A DNA stretch of 64,000 nucleotides from CAMYLY01 sp036397755 (GTDB taxonomy: Bacteria > Gemmatimonadota > Gemmatimonadetes > Gemmatimonadales > GWC2-71-9), in the NCBI GenBank assembly GCA_036397755.1, contig DASWII010000012.1, positions 1 through 64,000 of the forward strand, written 5' to 3'. This document shows, one piece after another, positions 53,745 through 63,523 of this stretch. How positions within the stretch are numbered: the first letter of the stretch is position 1; each line of letters starts with the position of its first letter. Under the pieces are notes generated by a model. It saw only the letters and a list, made by a program, of their open reading frames with translations. It searched no databases and was not told the DNA's origin. A program made the position numbers and the translations under genes.

Positions 53745-55685
53745 ATGAAATTCGTTCTGCTGCACCCGGCGAGCTACGATACGACGGCCATCGCTGACGC
53801 CTTGGCCGCGGAGTTGGTCACGATCCGCCCCATCGATTCGCCCGAACAGGTTCACGCGGAGGGCGTACCGACGGTACTGCTCCTCGACCCGCCGTCACGC
53901 CCGGCGTATCACCCGGACTCGCTCAAGCGGTTCGTCGATGCCGGTGGCGCGGTCGTCCTCCTGGGAGCCCCGGATGAAGCCGATCCACCGGAGCAGTTCC
54001 CGGATCAGGTCGTGGCGGCGTTCGTCCCGTTTCCCCATACGCCCCGATTCCTGTTCCTCAGCCTCCGGGCGGCCTATCGGGCCGCGGCCGCGCGAATCGA
54101 CGCGATGCGCGCGCGCAAGGATCTGGCGACTCGGACGCGGGAGATTCAGGAGCTCACGCGCATCGGCATGGCGCTCACGACCGAACGCGATTACAACGCG
54201 CTCCTCGAACAGATCATCACCCAGGCGAGGATCATCACGAGCTCGGACGCCTGCAGCCTCTACCTCGTGCAGGAAGACGAAAAGGGCAAGTTCCTCCGGT
54301 TCAAGCTGACCGAGGGCTTCTCGCGGCCGGACATCCCCTTCGTCGAGATGCGGATGCCCATGTCTCCGGAGAGCCTCGCCGGATACGTGGCCATCGAGGG
54401 CCAGCCGCTCGTGATCGACGACGTGTACTTCTTGCCGCCCGACGTGGCCTACAGCTTCAACCGGTCGTTCGACCAGAAGTACGGGTACCGCTCCAAGTCG
54501 ATGATGACCATCCCGATGAAGGATCACAAGGATGAAGTGATCGGGGTGTTGCAACTCATCAACCGCAAGCGGCAACTCGAAGCGCGGCTCCTGGAGCAGG
54601 ACGACTTCGACGCCCAAGTCATTCCCTACACCCCACGTCTCGTGGAGTTGGTGTCGGCGTTGGCCGGTCAAGCCGCCGTGTCCATCGAGAACTCGCAACT
54701 GTACGAGGACATCGAGCGACTCTTCGAGGGATTCGTGCGCGCGGCCGTGACGGCCATCGAGCAGCGCGATCCGACGACGTTCGGGCATTCCGGACGTGTC
54801 GCGTCGATGACGGTGGCGCTGGCGGAGACGGTCGACCGCGCACCGACCGGCATGTACCGGCACACGAAGTTCACGCGCGATGAGATTCGAGAGATCCGGT
54901 ATGCCGGCCTGCTACATGACTTCGGAAAGGTCGGCGTGCGCGAGCAGGTCTTGGTAAAAGCAAAGAAACTCTACCCACCCGACCTGTCGGTCGTGAAACA
55001 CCGCTACGCGTTCGTGCGGCGAACCGCGGAGGCCGAGTTCCACCGGCAGCGAGCCGAGTATCTCGAGCAGCACGGCCGCGAAGGGTACGAGGAGTTCGCC
55101 AAGGCGCTGCGGGAGCAAAACGAGCAGGGCATGGCGGACCTCGACCGGTTCGTGAAGCTGGTCCTCGACTCGAACGAACCGACGGTCCTCCCAGAGGGGA
55201 GCTTCGAGGAGTTGATCGCGTTTGCCGACCGCTATTACAAGGACCTGGAAGGCAAGGATCAACCCTACCTGACGGATGATGAGGTGCGGTTCCTCACGAT
55301 CCGGAAAGGGAGCCTCGACGACTCGGAGCGCCTCGAGATCGAGAGCCACGTCACGCACACCTACCGCTTCCTCACGCAGATCCCGTGGACCAAGGAACTC
55401 CAGTTCATTCCGCAGATCGCCTACGGGCACCACGAGAAGCTGAACGGCGTCGGCTACCCACGTAAGGTGCGTGGTGATCAGATACCGATTCAGACCCGCA
55501 TGATGACGATCTCGGACATCTTTGACGCCTTGACCGCGTCCGATCGGCCGTACAAGCGGGCGGTGCCGGTCGATCGAGCGATCGGCATTCTGTCATCTGA
55601 GGTCGAGGGCGGGATGCTGGACACCGACCTCTTCAATCTGTTCGTCGAAGCGAAGGTGTACGAGCGCCGCGACGAAGCCGGCTAG
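53745..55685 (+). CDS. GAF/HD-GYP cyclic-di-GMP phosphodiesterase-like protein
   Basis: 646 residues. N-terminal about 1-110 resembles a degenerate receiver (TVLLLDPPSR but no clear phosphoacceptor). GAF spans about 140-320. HD-GYP starts about 325: AVTAIEQRDPTTFGHSGRVA, LLHDFGKVGVRE (His391-Asp392), and YGHHEKLNGVGYPRKV, the GYP loop in GVGYP form. Between the HD pair and the second metal block lies an unusual insertion of about 100 charged, mostly helical residues (about 425-520). Expected reaction: c-di-GMP to GMP. ATG 53745 lies three bases after mlaD. Its end overlaps tail-to-tail by four bases with the oxoprolinase B gene. Confidence 0.9.
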   Translation: MKFVLLHPASYDTTAIADALAAELVTIRPIDSPEQVHAEGVPTVLLLDPPSRPAYHPDSLKRFVDAGGAVVLLGAPDEADPPEQFPDQVVAAFVPFPHTPRFLFLSLRAAYRAAAARIDAMRARKDLATRTREIQELTRIGMALTTERDYNALLEQIITQARIITSSDACSLYLVQEDEKGKFLRFKLTEGFSRPDIPFVEMRMPMSPESLAGYVAIEGQPLVIDDVYFLPPDVAYSFNRSFDQKYGYRSKSMMTIPMKDHKDEVIGVLQLINRKRQLEARLLEQDDFDAQVIPYTPRLVELVSALAGQAAVSIENSQLYEDIERLFEGFVRAAVTAIEQRDPTTFGHSGRVASMTVALAETVDRAPTGMYRHTKFTRDEIREIRYAGLLHDFGKVGVREQVLVKAKKLYPPDLSVVKHRYAFVRRTAEAEFHRQRAEYLEQHGREGYEEFAKALREQNEQGMADLDRFVKLVLDSNEPTVLPEGSFEELIAFADRYYKDLEGKDQPYLTDDEVRFLTIRKGSLDDSERLEIESHVTHTYRFLTQIPWTKELQFIPQIAYGHHEKLNGVGYPRKVRGDQIPIQTRMMTISDIFDALTASDRPYKRAVPVDRAIGILSSEVEGGMLDTDLFNLFVEAKVYERRDEAG

Positions 55686-57211
55686 CCGTCGGCGCCCCAC
55701 CCGCCACCGCCAGGCGTCTCGATCGTCAGGAGATCCCCGGGGCGCATGGTCCATGCCGCCCTTCCCGCAAGCTCTTCGTCGTTCAGACGGTTACGCCCCG
55801 GCTTGCCCGGAGATCCGCCCTGCGTCCCACGGGGGGCATGCCGGCGCCGCTCCGTAATGAGACTCACATGGATCGGGGCGAGCGCACGGTAGGCACGGAC
55901 TACCCCGTCACCGCCTGCGGCGCGGCCGGCGCCCCCACTGCCGTCCCGGAGCGCGTAACGCTCGATTCGCAACGGATACTCCATCTCGAACACCTCGATC
56001 GGAGTGTTCCGCGTGTTGGACATGCCGACGTGGACACCGGATGGGCCCGGACCCCGCGCCGACCCGCCCTGCCCTCCTCCGAGGGTCTCGTAGTAGGTCC
56101 ATCCGTCCCCGCCCATGACCACGTTGTTCATCGTTCCCTGCCCCTGCGCCGGCAGCTTCGCGGCTTCGCCCAGCGCGAGGAACAGCACGTCCGCGATGCG
56201 CTGGGACGTCTCCACGTTCCCGGCGGCGACCGCGCGCGGCCAGCGCGCATTGACCAAGGATCCGGGCGGCGCGAGCACGCTCACGACACGGTGCATGCCC
56301 CCATTCGTTGGAATGTCTTGATCGACGAGGCACCGCAGCACGAACAGCACAGCGGAGCGCGTCACGGCCAGCGGACAGTTCACGTTGCCGGGCCCTTCCG
56401 GATCGGTGCCGGTGAAATCCACCTCCATGCCACCCCCCCGCACGGTCACCCGCACGCGAATCGTGAGATCGCCCGCGGTGACGCCGTCACCCTCGAGGTA
56501 GTCGTCCGCCTCGTACACGCCGTCAGCCACCGCGCGTGCCACCGCCTCCCGCGAGCGCTGCTCCGCATACGCCAGGAGATCGGCGACCGCACCCACACAG
56601 TGATCGTGTCCCACCCGCGCCACCAGCTCGCGGAGGCGGTCGGCACCGCGCACGCACGCCGCGTGTTGCGCGGCGAGGTCACCGCGACGGATGTCCGGCG
56701 TGCGCACGTTGGCGAGCACGAGGCGCTCGATGTCGGCGCGCACCCCTTGCGCCGTCGCCCACCTCGTCGGCGGAATGATCAGCCCCTCTTCGAACAACTC
56801 GCGCGACGACGAGGGCATGCTGCCCGGCGTGGACCCGCCGACGTCCGAATGATGGGCACGCACCACCGTGTATCCCCCGATCGCGTCCCCCAACTGGATG
56901 GCGTGGACCATCGTGATATCCGGAAGGTGGGTTCCGCCCGTGTACGGGTCGTTCAAGATGAACGTGTCCCCGGGGTCGGGCCGCATGCCGCGAACCGCCG
57001 CCACCGCCTCCGGCATCGCCCCCAGATGGACGGGGATGTGTGCCGCCTGCGCGATGAGCACCCCGTCGTCCGTGAACAACGCCGCCGATGAATCCCGCCG
57101 CTCGCGGACGTTGGGCGACAGCGCGCTCGCGACCAGGAGCGCGCCCATCTCTTCGGCAATACCGGCAAAGGCGTGTGCCATCACCTGGAGGCCGATCGCG
57201 TCCAGCGTCAT
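55682..57211 (-). CDS. hyuB: Hydantoinase B / 5-oxoprolinase beta-type subunit
   Basis: About 509 residues. ATG 57211 overlaps the hyuA stop (ATGA). Motifs seen: FAGIAEEMGALLVASALSPN, FILNDPYTGGTHLPDITMVH, RAHHSDVGGSTPGSMPSSS and DFTGTDPEGPGNVNCPLAVT, then the C-terminal GGGQGGSARGPG. Together with HyuA it would open a hydantoin, 5-oxoproline or acetone-type ring/carboxylation substrate in an ATP-driven reaction; the exact substrate is unclear. Confidence 0.92.
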   Translation of the reverse strand: MTLDAIGLQVMAHAFAGIAEEMGALLVASALSPNVRERRDSSAALFTDDGVLIAQAAHIPVHLGAMPEAVAAVRGMRPDPGDTFILNDPYTGGTHLPDITMVHAIQLGDAIGGYTVVRAHHSDVGGSTPGSMPSSSRELFEEGLIIPPTRWATAQGVRADIERLVLANVRTPDIRRGDLAAQHAACVRGADRLRELVARVGHDHCVGAVADLLAYAEQRSREAVARAVADGVYEADDYLEGDGVTAGDLTIRVRVTVRGGGMEVDFTGTDPEGPGNVNCPLAVTRSAVLFVLRCLVDQDIPTNGGMHRVVSVLAPPGSLVNARWPRAVAAGNVETSQRIADVLFLALGEAAKLPAQGQGTMNNVVMGGDGWTYYETLGGGQGGSARGPGPSGVHVGMSNTRNTPIEVFEMEYPLRIERYALRDGSGGAGRAAGGDGVVRAYRALAPIHVSLITERRRHAPRGTQGGSPGKPGRNRLNDEELAGRAAWTMRPGDLLTIETPGGGGWGADG

Positions 57212-59133
57212 GTCCGTTCCAGGAGGAGGGCTCCGCTGGGATGCACCTCGGCGGTCCATCCCGGCTCCACCCGCGTCGTGCAGTCGACCGCATCGACCGC
57301 ACATGGGCCGCGCAGCACGGCTCCGGCCGGCAACTCCGCTTCCGCATACCGCGGCGCGCCGGCAACCCTGCGCGCCCCCGTCGGCCGCTGCGCCAGGCGC
57401 AGCGCGGCCCCGCGCACGAGACCGGTGACCCGCACGTTCACCACCTCCACGTCACGCCCACGATCCGCGTACCCGTACCGTTGCTCGTGAGCATCGTGAA
57501 AGGCGCTCGCGGTCGCGGCCGGCGATGATGCCTCCACGGCGAGTTCATAGCCCTGCCCCGGGTAGCGACAGTCGGCGTGTCGCGTCAGGACCGCGTCGGG
57601 CAGCTCGGTCCTCAGCTGCCGTTCCAGCGGCGCAAAGGCGGCTTCCAGCGAGCCGGACTCCAGCGCGCGGGCGAGCCGGTGGAGGGACGCGGCGGCCTCC
57701 AGCTTCGCGGGAGCGGCGGCCAAGCCCAGTGCGGACAACACCCCCGCGTGCGGCGGCACCAGCGCGCGTGCCACCCCAAGCGCGTCGGCCATGCGACAGG
57801 CAAACAACGGACCGGCCCCGCCAAATGCCACGAGCACGAGCGACCGCGGGTCGATCCCGCGCTCCACACTCACGCGCCGCAGCGCCCGCACCATTGACGC
57901 CGTCGCTACCTCCACGATCCCTTCGGCGCAGCGACGCACATCCAGTCCCGCGCGGTCGGCCACGCGGGTGACGGCGTTGTGCGCGCGGTCGGCGCGCAGG
58001 GTCAACCCCGAGGCCAGCGGCTGCGCGGCGGACAGCCAATCGAGCACCACCGCTGCGTCGGTGACGGTCGCGTCCTCACCTCCGCGATCATAGCAAGCCG
58101 GACCCGGCATCGCCCCCGCGCTCTGCGGGCCCACCCGCAGCGCTCCACCGCCATCCACCCAGGCGATGCTCCCGCCACCCGCGCCGACCGTCTCGATGAG
58201 CACGTGGGGCAGGCTGAGCGGCACGCCACCCACCACGCCCGACGCCTGCAAGAGCGGCTCTCCACCGAGGATCACGCTCGCGTCCGCGCTGGTTCCACCC
58301 ATGTCGAGTGTCAGGAGGTCGCGGAGCCCGAGCTGCGCTCCGATCAGTCTGGCCCCCTCGACGCCGCCCGCCGGACCGGACAACGCCAACGAGGCCGCGC
58401 GGACTCTCGCCTGCTCCACCGACAAGGTCCCTCCGCTCGACGCCATCACCCGGAAGTCCGTCACGCCGACGGCGGTGGCGTCAGGCTCCATCGCCCGCAG
58501 ATAGCCTTGCACCAGCGGACGCAGGTATGCCTCCGCGCTCACGGTGCTGAATCGCTCGTACTCCCGAAACACCGGCAGCACCTCGTGGCTGGCGACCACG
58601 GGAACGCCCGGCAACGCGGCGCGCAGGGCACGCTGGAGCCGCGACTCGTGGTCCGCATGCAAGAACGCGAATAACAGGCCCACCGCGACGGCATCGGGCG
58701 CCAGCGCCCGCACACGCTGAACGACACGGGCAATCTCGGCGTCCGCCAACGCGACGACCTCGCCCTCCACACCGACACGTTCGTGCACGCCCACGACGTC
58801 CTCGCGCTTCACCAGCGGCGGCGCGTGGTCCTCCTCCAGGCGGTACAGCGACGGACGATCCTGCCGTCGCAACCACAGGAGATCCTCGAAACCCCGAGTC
58901 GTCACGAACGCGACGCGTACACCGCGACGTTCCAGCAGCGCGTTCGTGGCAATCGTCGTTCCGTGAACGAGCGCGGCGCGCGGCGCGTCGATCATCCACT
59001 GACCCACGCGGTCCCAAGCCTCACGGGAGAGGGCATGAGGCACCGAGGGCACCTTGCCCACGCGGACCTCCCCTGATGCGGTGAGCCCGACCAGATCCGT
59101 GAAGGTGCCGCCGATGTCGATGCCGAGACGCAT
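57208..59133 (-). CDS. hyuA: Hydantoinase A / 5-oxoprolinase alpha-type subunit
   Basis: About 641 residues. The ATPase fold of the ASKHA type is visible in MRLGIDIGGTFTDLVGL, ALVHGTTIATNALLERRG, SGPAGGVEGARLIG, LLTLDMGGTSADASVI and VLVAFGGAGPLFAC. ATG 59133 shares one base with the lnt stop (TGATG). It forms the ATP-using half of the pair with HyuB. Being the end of a cell-envelope operon is odd for this enzyme. Confidence 0.93.
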   Translation of the reverse strand: MRLGIDIGGTFTDLVGLTASGEVRVGKVPSVPHALSREAWDRVGQWMIDAPRAALVHGTTIATNALLERRGVRVAFVTTRGFEDLLWLRRQDRPSLYRLEEDHAPPLVKREDVVGVHERVGVEGEVVALADAEIARVVQRVRALAPDAVAVGLLFAFLHADHESRLQRALRAALPGVPVVASHEVLPVFREYERFSTVSAEAYLRPLVQGYLRAMEPDATAVGVTDFRVMASSGGTLSVEQARVRAASLALSGPAGGVEGARLIGAQLGLRDLLTLDMGGTSADASVILGGEPLLQASGVVGGVPLSLPHVLIETVGAGGGSIAWVDGGGALRVGPQSAGAMPGPACYDRGGEDATVTDAAVVLDWLSAAQPLASGLTLRADRAHNAVTRVADRAGLDVRRCAEGIVEVATASMVRALRRVSVERGIDPRSLVLVAFGGAGPLFACRMADALGVARALVPPHAGVLSALGLAAAPAKLEAAASLHRLARALESGSLEAAFAPLERQLRTELPDAVLTRHADCRYPGQGYELAVEASSPAATASAFHDAHEQRYGYADRGRDVEVVNVRVTGLVRGAALRLAQRPTGARRVAGAPRYAEAELPAGAVLRGPCAVDAVDCTTRVEPGWTAEVHPSGALLLERT

Positions 59134-60662
59134 CAGCGGCGCCAGCGGGCGTACGCCACGAGCAGGACAGCGCCGATGACACTGGTCAGACCGACCCAAT
59201 CACCCAAGCGGACGTACACCGTACGCTCGTCCGAGGTGGTGAGCACGCGGGCGGCGAACGCCTCCTCGAACAGCGGCGTCGGATCGTGGATCCGGCCCAG
59301 CGGGTCGATGAACGCCGAGATTCCCGTGTTCGCCGCCCGCGCGATCCCCGCGCGGGTCTCGATCGCCCGCATCACCAGATGGGCAAGGTGTTGGCGCGGC
59401 GCACTGGAACGACCAAACCACGCGTCGTTGGTAATGTTCAGCAGGAACTCCGCCCCGTCCCGGCGGTATTCGCGGGCCAGGTTCTCGAAGATCGACTCGT
59501 AGCAGATAAGGATCCCAAAGCGGCCGATCCGCGTCGCGTACACGGGCCCACTGCGACCCGGCTCCGCCCCACCGAAGAATTCCAGATTGCCGAACCACTC
59601 GGGGGTCACAAACGGCACGCGCTCGGTAATCGGGACGAGATAGCGCTTGTGGTACACGGGCGCGGAGCGGCTGTTACCCAAGTGGTCCACGACGAAGGCC
59701 GCGTTGTAGTAGGCAAACTCGTTCTCTCCGCGGAGCTCCGCGTCGAGCGCACCGACCACGGCCGGCACCCCGTATCGCGCCACGTGTTGCTCGAGCGCGC
59801 GGCGCCAACTCGGTCGGTTGTAGAACGTCCCCGGCACGGCGGCTTCCGGCCACACCACCAGGTCCGGCGACGTGGCCGCGACGGCTCGGTCGGACAGCGT
59901 GAGCAGCGCGCTCATCAGCGAGTCCCGCGTACCGGGCATCCACTTGTCGTCGAATCCGACATTGGGCTGGATGACCGCGACGGTCCCCACGTCGCGGAGT
60001 ACCACCGCGCGCGCACGCAACACTCCGTATCCCGTCACGAGTGTCACACCCAGCATCACGACGCCGACGCGCCGCACCACCGCCGCACGGTGCGCTCGCA
60101 GCAGCCACGCTTCCGCCAGCGCGACGTTGGCGGCCACCAGCAGGAATGTGACGCCCCGGGCTCCGATCAGGTCCGCCACCTGCACAAGCGTCGGATAGCC
60201 CGTCAACGACGTGCCCAAGCCGAGCCAGGGGAAGCGAATGTCCCCCTGGTGAGCGATCAGCCACTCCGCCGCCGTCCACAGGACCGGGAGACCGAGCGCG
60301 AGGGGAACGCCGACCCGCGCGCGAATCCAGGCCGCGCCCGCGAACACCAGCGCCGAATAGCCGGCCAGAATGGCGATGGTCGCGGCATAGCCAAGCGCGG
60401 AGAGCGGGGTGAAGTGCCACAGCGCGACGACGATCCAGTACAGTACGAGCCCTTGGCTGAGCAGACCGTACCAGAACCCACACACAAGCATCCTGCGCGC
60501 CGCGCCCGGAGCGTCACCGAGACGCAGCAGCAGCCACGTCACCGGCACGAGCGCGAGGAACGAGGGAAACAGGAGGTGGAATGGCGGGTAGGCCAACGCG
60601 GTGAGGAGGGCCCCGCCCAACACGAGCCTCCAATCCTCCCGCGGCAGGATGGCCCACCTCAC
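59133..60662 (-). CDS. lnt: Apolipoprotein N-acyltransferase
   Basis: About 509 residues. Six or so N-terminal membrane helices (WRLVLGGALLTALAYPPFHLLF, LVPVTWLLLRLG and others), then a nitrilase-like periplasmic domain with the triad Glu (VVWPEAAVPGTFYNR), Lys (VYHKRYLVPITERVPF) and Cys (GILICYESIFENLARE). It adds the third acyl chain to lipoproteins, a step needed for Lol export. GTG 60662 overlaps the Gfo/Idh/MocA stop (GTGA). Confidence 0.95.
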   Translation of the reverse strand: MRWAILPREDWRLVLGGALLTALAYPPFHLLFPSFLALVPVTWLLLRLGDAPGAARRMLVCGFWYGLLSQGLVLYWIVVALWHFTPLSALGYAATIAILAGYSALVFAGAAWIRARVGVPLALGLPVLWTAAEWLIAHQGDIRFPWLGLGTSLTGYPTLVQVADLIGARGVTFLLVAANVALAEAWLLRAHRAAVVRRVGVVMLGVTLVTGYGVLRARAVVLRDVGTVAVIQPNVGFDDKWMPGTRDSLMSALLTLSDRAVAATSPDLVVWPEAAVPGTFYNRPSWRRALEQHVARYGVPAVVGALDAELRGENEFAYYNAAFVVDHLGNSRSAPVYHKRYLVPITERVPFVTPEWFGNLEFFGGAEPGRSGPVYATRIGRFGILICYESIFENLAREYRRDGAEFLLNITNDAWFGRSSAPRQHLAHLVMRAIETRAGIARAANTGISAFIDPLGRIHDPTPLFEEAFAARVLTTSDERTVYVRLGDWVGLTSVIGAVLLVAYARWRR

Positions 60663-61666
60663 AAGGCGATGTCGCGCCCCTCCGCGGCCGAGCGGGCGAT
60701 GGCCTCGAAGATGTCGTGCAACCTGGCCTGCTCCTCGAGGTCGGGGGCCACCGTCTCCCCGCGAACCATCGCCAGGAACTGCTGCCATTCCTCGCGATAC
60801 GAAGCGCTGAACACATCGCCTGCGTCCAACGCTTCCGGCGGGGTCACGTTGACAGGCGTGCCATGCATCTCCTTGAACACGCCGAGCGGGCCGATCCGCG
60901 CCGAGCCGGCATCACCCATCACTTCGAACCAGAACTTTTCGGTGGGACCGATATGCCGCCACGAAACATCCACGAAGATCGACAACCCGCCGTCGCAATA
61001 CAGCAGGGCGCAGGCGGTATCCTCGACCAGCGACTCCGGCCGGCCCGCGTACGACGCCGACACCCGTGTGATGCGCGGCTGATCGGCCAACCACAACGAC
61101 AGGTCGATGAGCGGGAGCCCGAGATCCAACATGACGCCGCCACCGGACTCCGCCGGCCGCTCCCGCCAACCCACGCCAGCCCCCAGCGGCCGAAAGATGT
61201 ACCACCCGGCGCGGATCCCCCGCAGTGGGCCGAGCTCCCCGCCGACCGCGAATGCCTTGACCGTGCGAAAGTCGGTGCGGTACCGATGGTTCATCCCGAC
61301 GAAGAGCACCCGCCCGCTCTGCTGGTGCACCCGACTGACCCGAGCCACACCCTCCGCGGTGAGACTCAACGGGCGTTCGCACATCACGTGGGCACCCGCC
61401 GACAAGGCCGTCGCGGTGTGGATTTCATGCAGATGATTGGGGGTGCAGATGACCACCGCCTCGGGTGACGCCAGCGATAGCACGTCCTCGATGTCGTCGT
61501 AGACATCGGGTATGCCGAACCGCCGTGCCAACGCTTGCGCCTTGGCGACATCGGCGTCGCACAGGGCGACCAGCCGCACGTCGGTCATCTTGGCAAGCAC
61601 CGCGAGGTGCGCCACCTGCGCAATCGCCCCAGCGCCCACGACACCGACGCGCAGGGGCGTGGTCAC
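60659..61666 (-). CDS. Gfo/Idh/MocA-family NAD(P) oxidoreductase
   Basis: About 335 residues. Rossmann motif VGVVGAGAIAQVAHLAVLAK; the cofactor loop is VVICTPNHLHEIHTATAL and HVMCERPLSLTAEG (ERP in place of the usual EKP); C-terminal catalytic sheet with GVMLDLGLPLIDLSLWLAD and FVDVSWRHIGPTEKFWFE. The substrate is not predictable, but sugars and inositols are common in the family. GTG 61666 overlaps the upstream stop. Confidence 0.92.
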   Translation of the reverse strand: MTTPLRVGVVGAGAIAQVAHLAVLAKMTDVRLVALCDADVAKAQALARRFGIPDVYDDIEDVLSLASPEAVVICTPNHLHEIHTATALSAGAHVMCERPLSLTAEGVARVSRVHQQSGRVLFVGMNHRYRTDFRTVKAFAVGGELGPLRGIRAGWYIFRPLGAGVGWRERPAESGGGVMLDLGLPLIDLSLWLADQPRITRVSASYAGRPESLVEDTACALLYCDGGLSIFVDVSWRHIGPTEKFWFEVMGDAGSARIGPLGVFKEMHGTPVNVTPPEALDAGDVFSASYREEWQQFLAMVRGETVAPDLEEQARLHDIFEAIARSAAEGRDIAL

Positions 61667-62298
61667 CTGTTCCCCTGTGGAAACGCCACCATGAACCCGG
61701 TCCGAAACGACGCGGAGAGCAACTCGCTGGTGAGGTCTCCCCTCGCTTCCGCCGTCCAGCTCACGCGACCCGCGATGCCTACCTCGATTCCCAGTACCGC
61801 CGCCAATCCGGCGGCGATGGTGTCCAGCGCATCCTCGACGAAGGTATCGTCGATCGCCGCCCCATCGCCATCCCGCACGTGGATCCCCAATCCGAGACCA
61901 CCGTACGGACGCATGCGACCGTTGGGTGCCGGCAGGTAATGCAGATCCAGGAATGCCTGCCAACTCGTTAGCTTGATCGTGCCGAGATCGATGGGTGTGC
62001 CGCCCCCGATGACCGCTTCGAGTTGGTTCTCGAACCGGGTGATCTCCTCAGCATTGTACGCCCCGCGAAAATACGACCCGCCGGCGACCAAGCGTATCTT
62101 GGGCGCAAACCACCCGAGGTCGAGACGGACGCCCACGGTCGGCTCGGCCGTGAGCGCATCGGAGACGACGATCCCCGCGTCGGCGCCGATGGCGGTGAAA
62201 CGCAGCCCCTCGTAGCTGAACTGTTCCAGCAGCCCCTGCGCCCCGAGCACGTTCGGGAGCAGAAGCCCCAGAGCGGCCAACTTAGTACCAGCGTTCAA
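61663..62298 (-). CDS. Hypothetical predicted outer-membrane barrel
   Basis: 211 residues. Signal peptide-like start (KLAALGLLLPNVLGA, then QG). Alternating strands with Gly/aromatic content: GVRLDLGWFAPKIRLVAG, MRPYGGLGLGIHVRDGDG, SASFRTGFMVAFPQ. Overall like small 8-strand barrels. TTG 62298 overlaps the SpoIID-like end by 17 bases; TTG 62280 is an alternative. Function unknown; no homologue named. Confidence 0.7.
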   Translation of the reverse strand: MNAGTKLAALGLLLPNVLGAQGLLEQFSYEGLRFTAIGADAGIVVSDALTAEPTVGVRLDLGWFAPKIRLVAGGSYFRGAYNAEEITRFENQLEAVIGGGTPIDLGTIKLTSWQAFLDLHYLPAPNGRMRPYGGLGLGIHVRDGDGAAIDDTFVEDALDTIAAGLAAVLGIEVGIAGRVSWTAEARGDLTSELLSASFRTGFMVAFPQGNR

Positions 62299-63523
62299 CG
62301 CGTGTCCCCGGGAAATAGGTTGTCAGAATGGCTCGCGCGGTCTCGCCCGCCCGCGCCCGCCCAATCGCGCCCCACTGACACATGCCGACACCGTGCCCCC
62401 ACCCGAACCCGTCCACCCGCACCCGCGTCGTCACCCCCCCGGCCTGCTCCACCGACACGCGGAACCGGTTGCTCCCCAGCCACGCGCCCTTGGCGGGCGC
62501 CAGCACCGAGCGAATATCTGCCGCGTACACCGGGATCTCTCCGCCGCTCACGCCGATGCGCAGTTCGGTTACCCGCCCAGAGGGCCCCGTCGTACGCGCC
62601 CGCACGTCCCGGATCGTGTCGACACGATCGCCGTCGACGCCGAGCACGGAGGGCACCGTTTCGCGTAATATATCGCGCAACTCGGAGGCGTCCCACTCGG
62701 CGCTCCATGAGAAGCGAGGAGAGATGTCACAGTACGACCCGTCGCCCCGGCGATCCGACACGGGACGCAGGTACGGTTGCGACACGGCCGATCGGAACGC
62801 CTCTTCGGGCGCCGCCGTGGACCCGCCGCAGGTCGAGTGGTAGAAGGGCGTGATGGGCTCCCCGCCGTAGGTGAGAACCATCCCCCGGGTGGCGCCGACC
62901 GCCCGGATGCCGAGGGGCGTTTCCGCATCCACGCCGCCGTAGGCTTGATCCACCACCCCGGCGCGAATGTCGAATCCCTCGGCGCCGAACTTGCCGCGGT
63001 TCACGATCGTGTACGTGCGCGCCGCGATGGCCTGCGCCTCGAGCGCCGCCGCGTCACCGTCTTCGCGCGGTCCAAGTTCGGCGTTCACGACACCCAACAC
63101 ATAGTCCTCGAGAGACAGTTCGTTGACCGCCGTCAACCCTCCGTTGCGCGTGAACACCTCGACGACACCGCGATAGGGTTTGCCATCGACGAGTACGAAC
63201 GCGGACCGGGTCCGGCTCACGAACACGATGCGCTCGTAGCTGCCCTCCGCGCCGGGCGCCCGCAACCGCAACGCGCGCCCGTCGGCATCCAATGTGACGG
63301 CGCCCTCGGCGTGCAATTCCACGACCGTCGCTCCGTGCGCGATCCCCATCCCCGTGCCTTGCACGCCGATCGTGAGGGAGGACGCCCCCACGACGAGACC
63401 GACGCGCACGTCGGGCGCCCGACCTTCCGGAGCCGGCCGCGGCTGTGGTGGCGTCGGGGCGCACGCCACCACCGTACCGGTCAGCCACAGTGAGACCGTG
63501 CGGATCCAACGCGTGCGGCTCAG
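62282..63523 (-). CDS. SpoIID/LytB-domain lipoprotein, apparently starting at CTG
   Basis: About 413 residues. The only start that yields a working signal is CTG 63523, overlapping the rimO stop as CTGA, with GGAGG seven bases upstream. It gives WIRTVSLWLTGTVVAC, a lipobox with Cys21. The SpoIID domain has NELSLEDYVLGVVNAELGP (catalytic Glu region), ALEAQAIAARTYTIVNRG, FYHSTCGGSTAAPEEAF and GFGWGHGVGMCQWGA. SpoIID proteins are lytic transglycosylases that act on peptidoglycan lacking stem peptides. In a didermic, non-sporing context it is probably a cell-division or wall-remodelling factor. Confidence 0.88.
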   Translation of the reverse strand: MSRTRWIRTVSLWLTGTVVACAPTPPQPRPAPEGRAPDVRVGLVVGASSLTIGVQGTGMGIAHGATVVELHAEGAVTLDADGRALRLRAPGAEGSYERIVFVSRTRSAFVLVDGKPYRGVVEVFTRNGGLTAVNELSLEDYVLGVVNAELGPREDGDAAALEAQAIAARTYTIVNRGKFGAEGFDIRAGVVDQAYGGVDAETPLGIRAVGATRGMVLTYGGEPITPFYHSTCGGSTAAPEEAFRSAVSQPYLRPVSDRRGDGSYCDISPRFSWSAEWDASELRDILRETVPSVLGVDGDRVDTIRDVRARTTGPSGRVTELRIGVSGGEIPVYAADIRSVLAPAKGAWLGSNRFRVSVEQAGGVTTRVRVDGFGWGHGVGMCQWGAIGRARAGETARAILTTYFPGTRVERWY

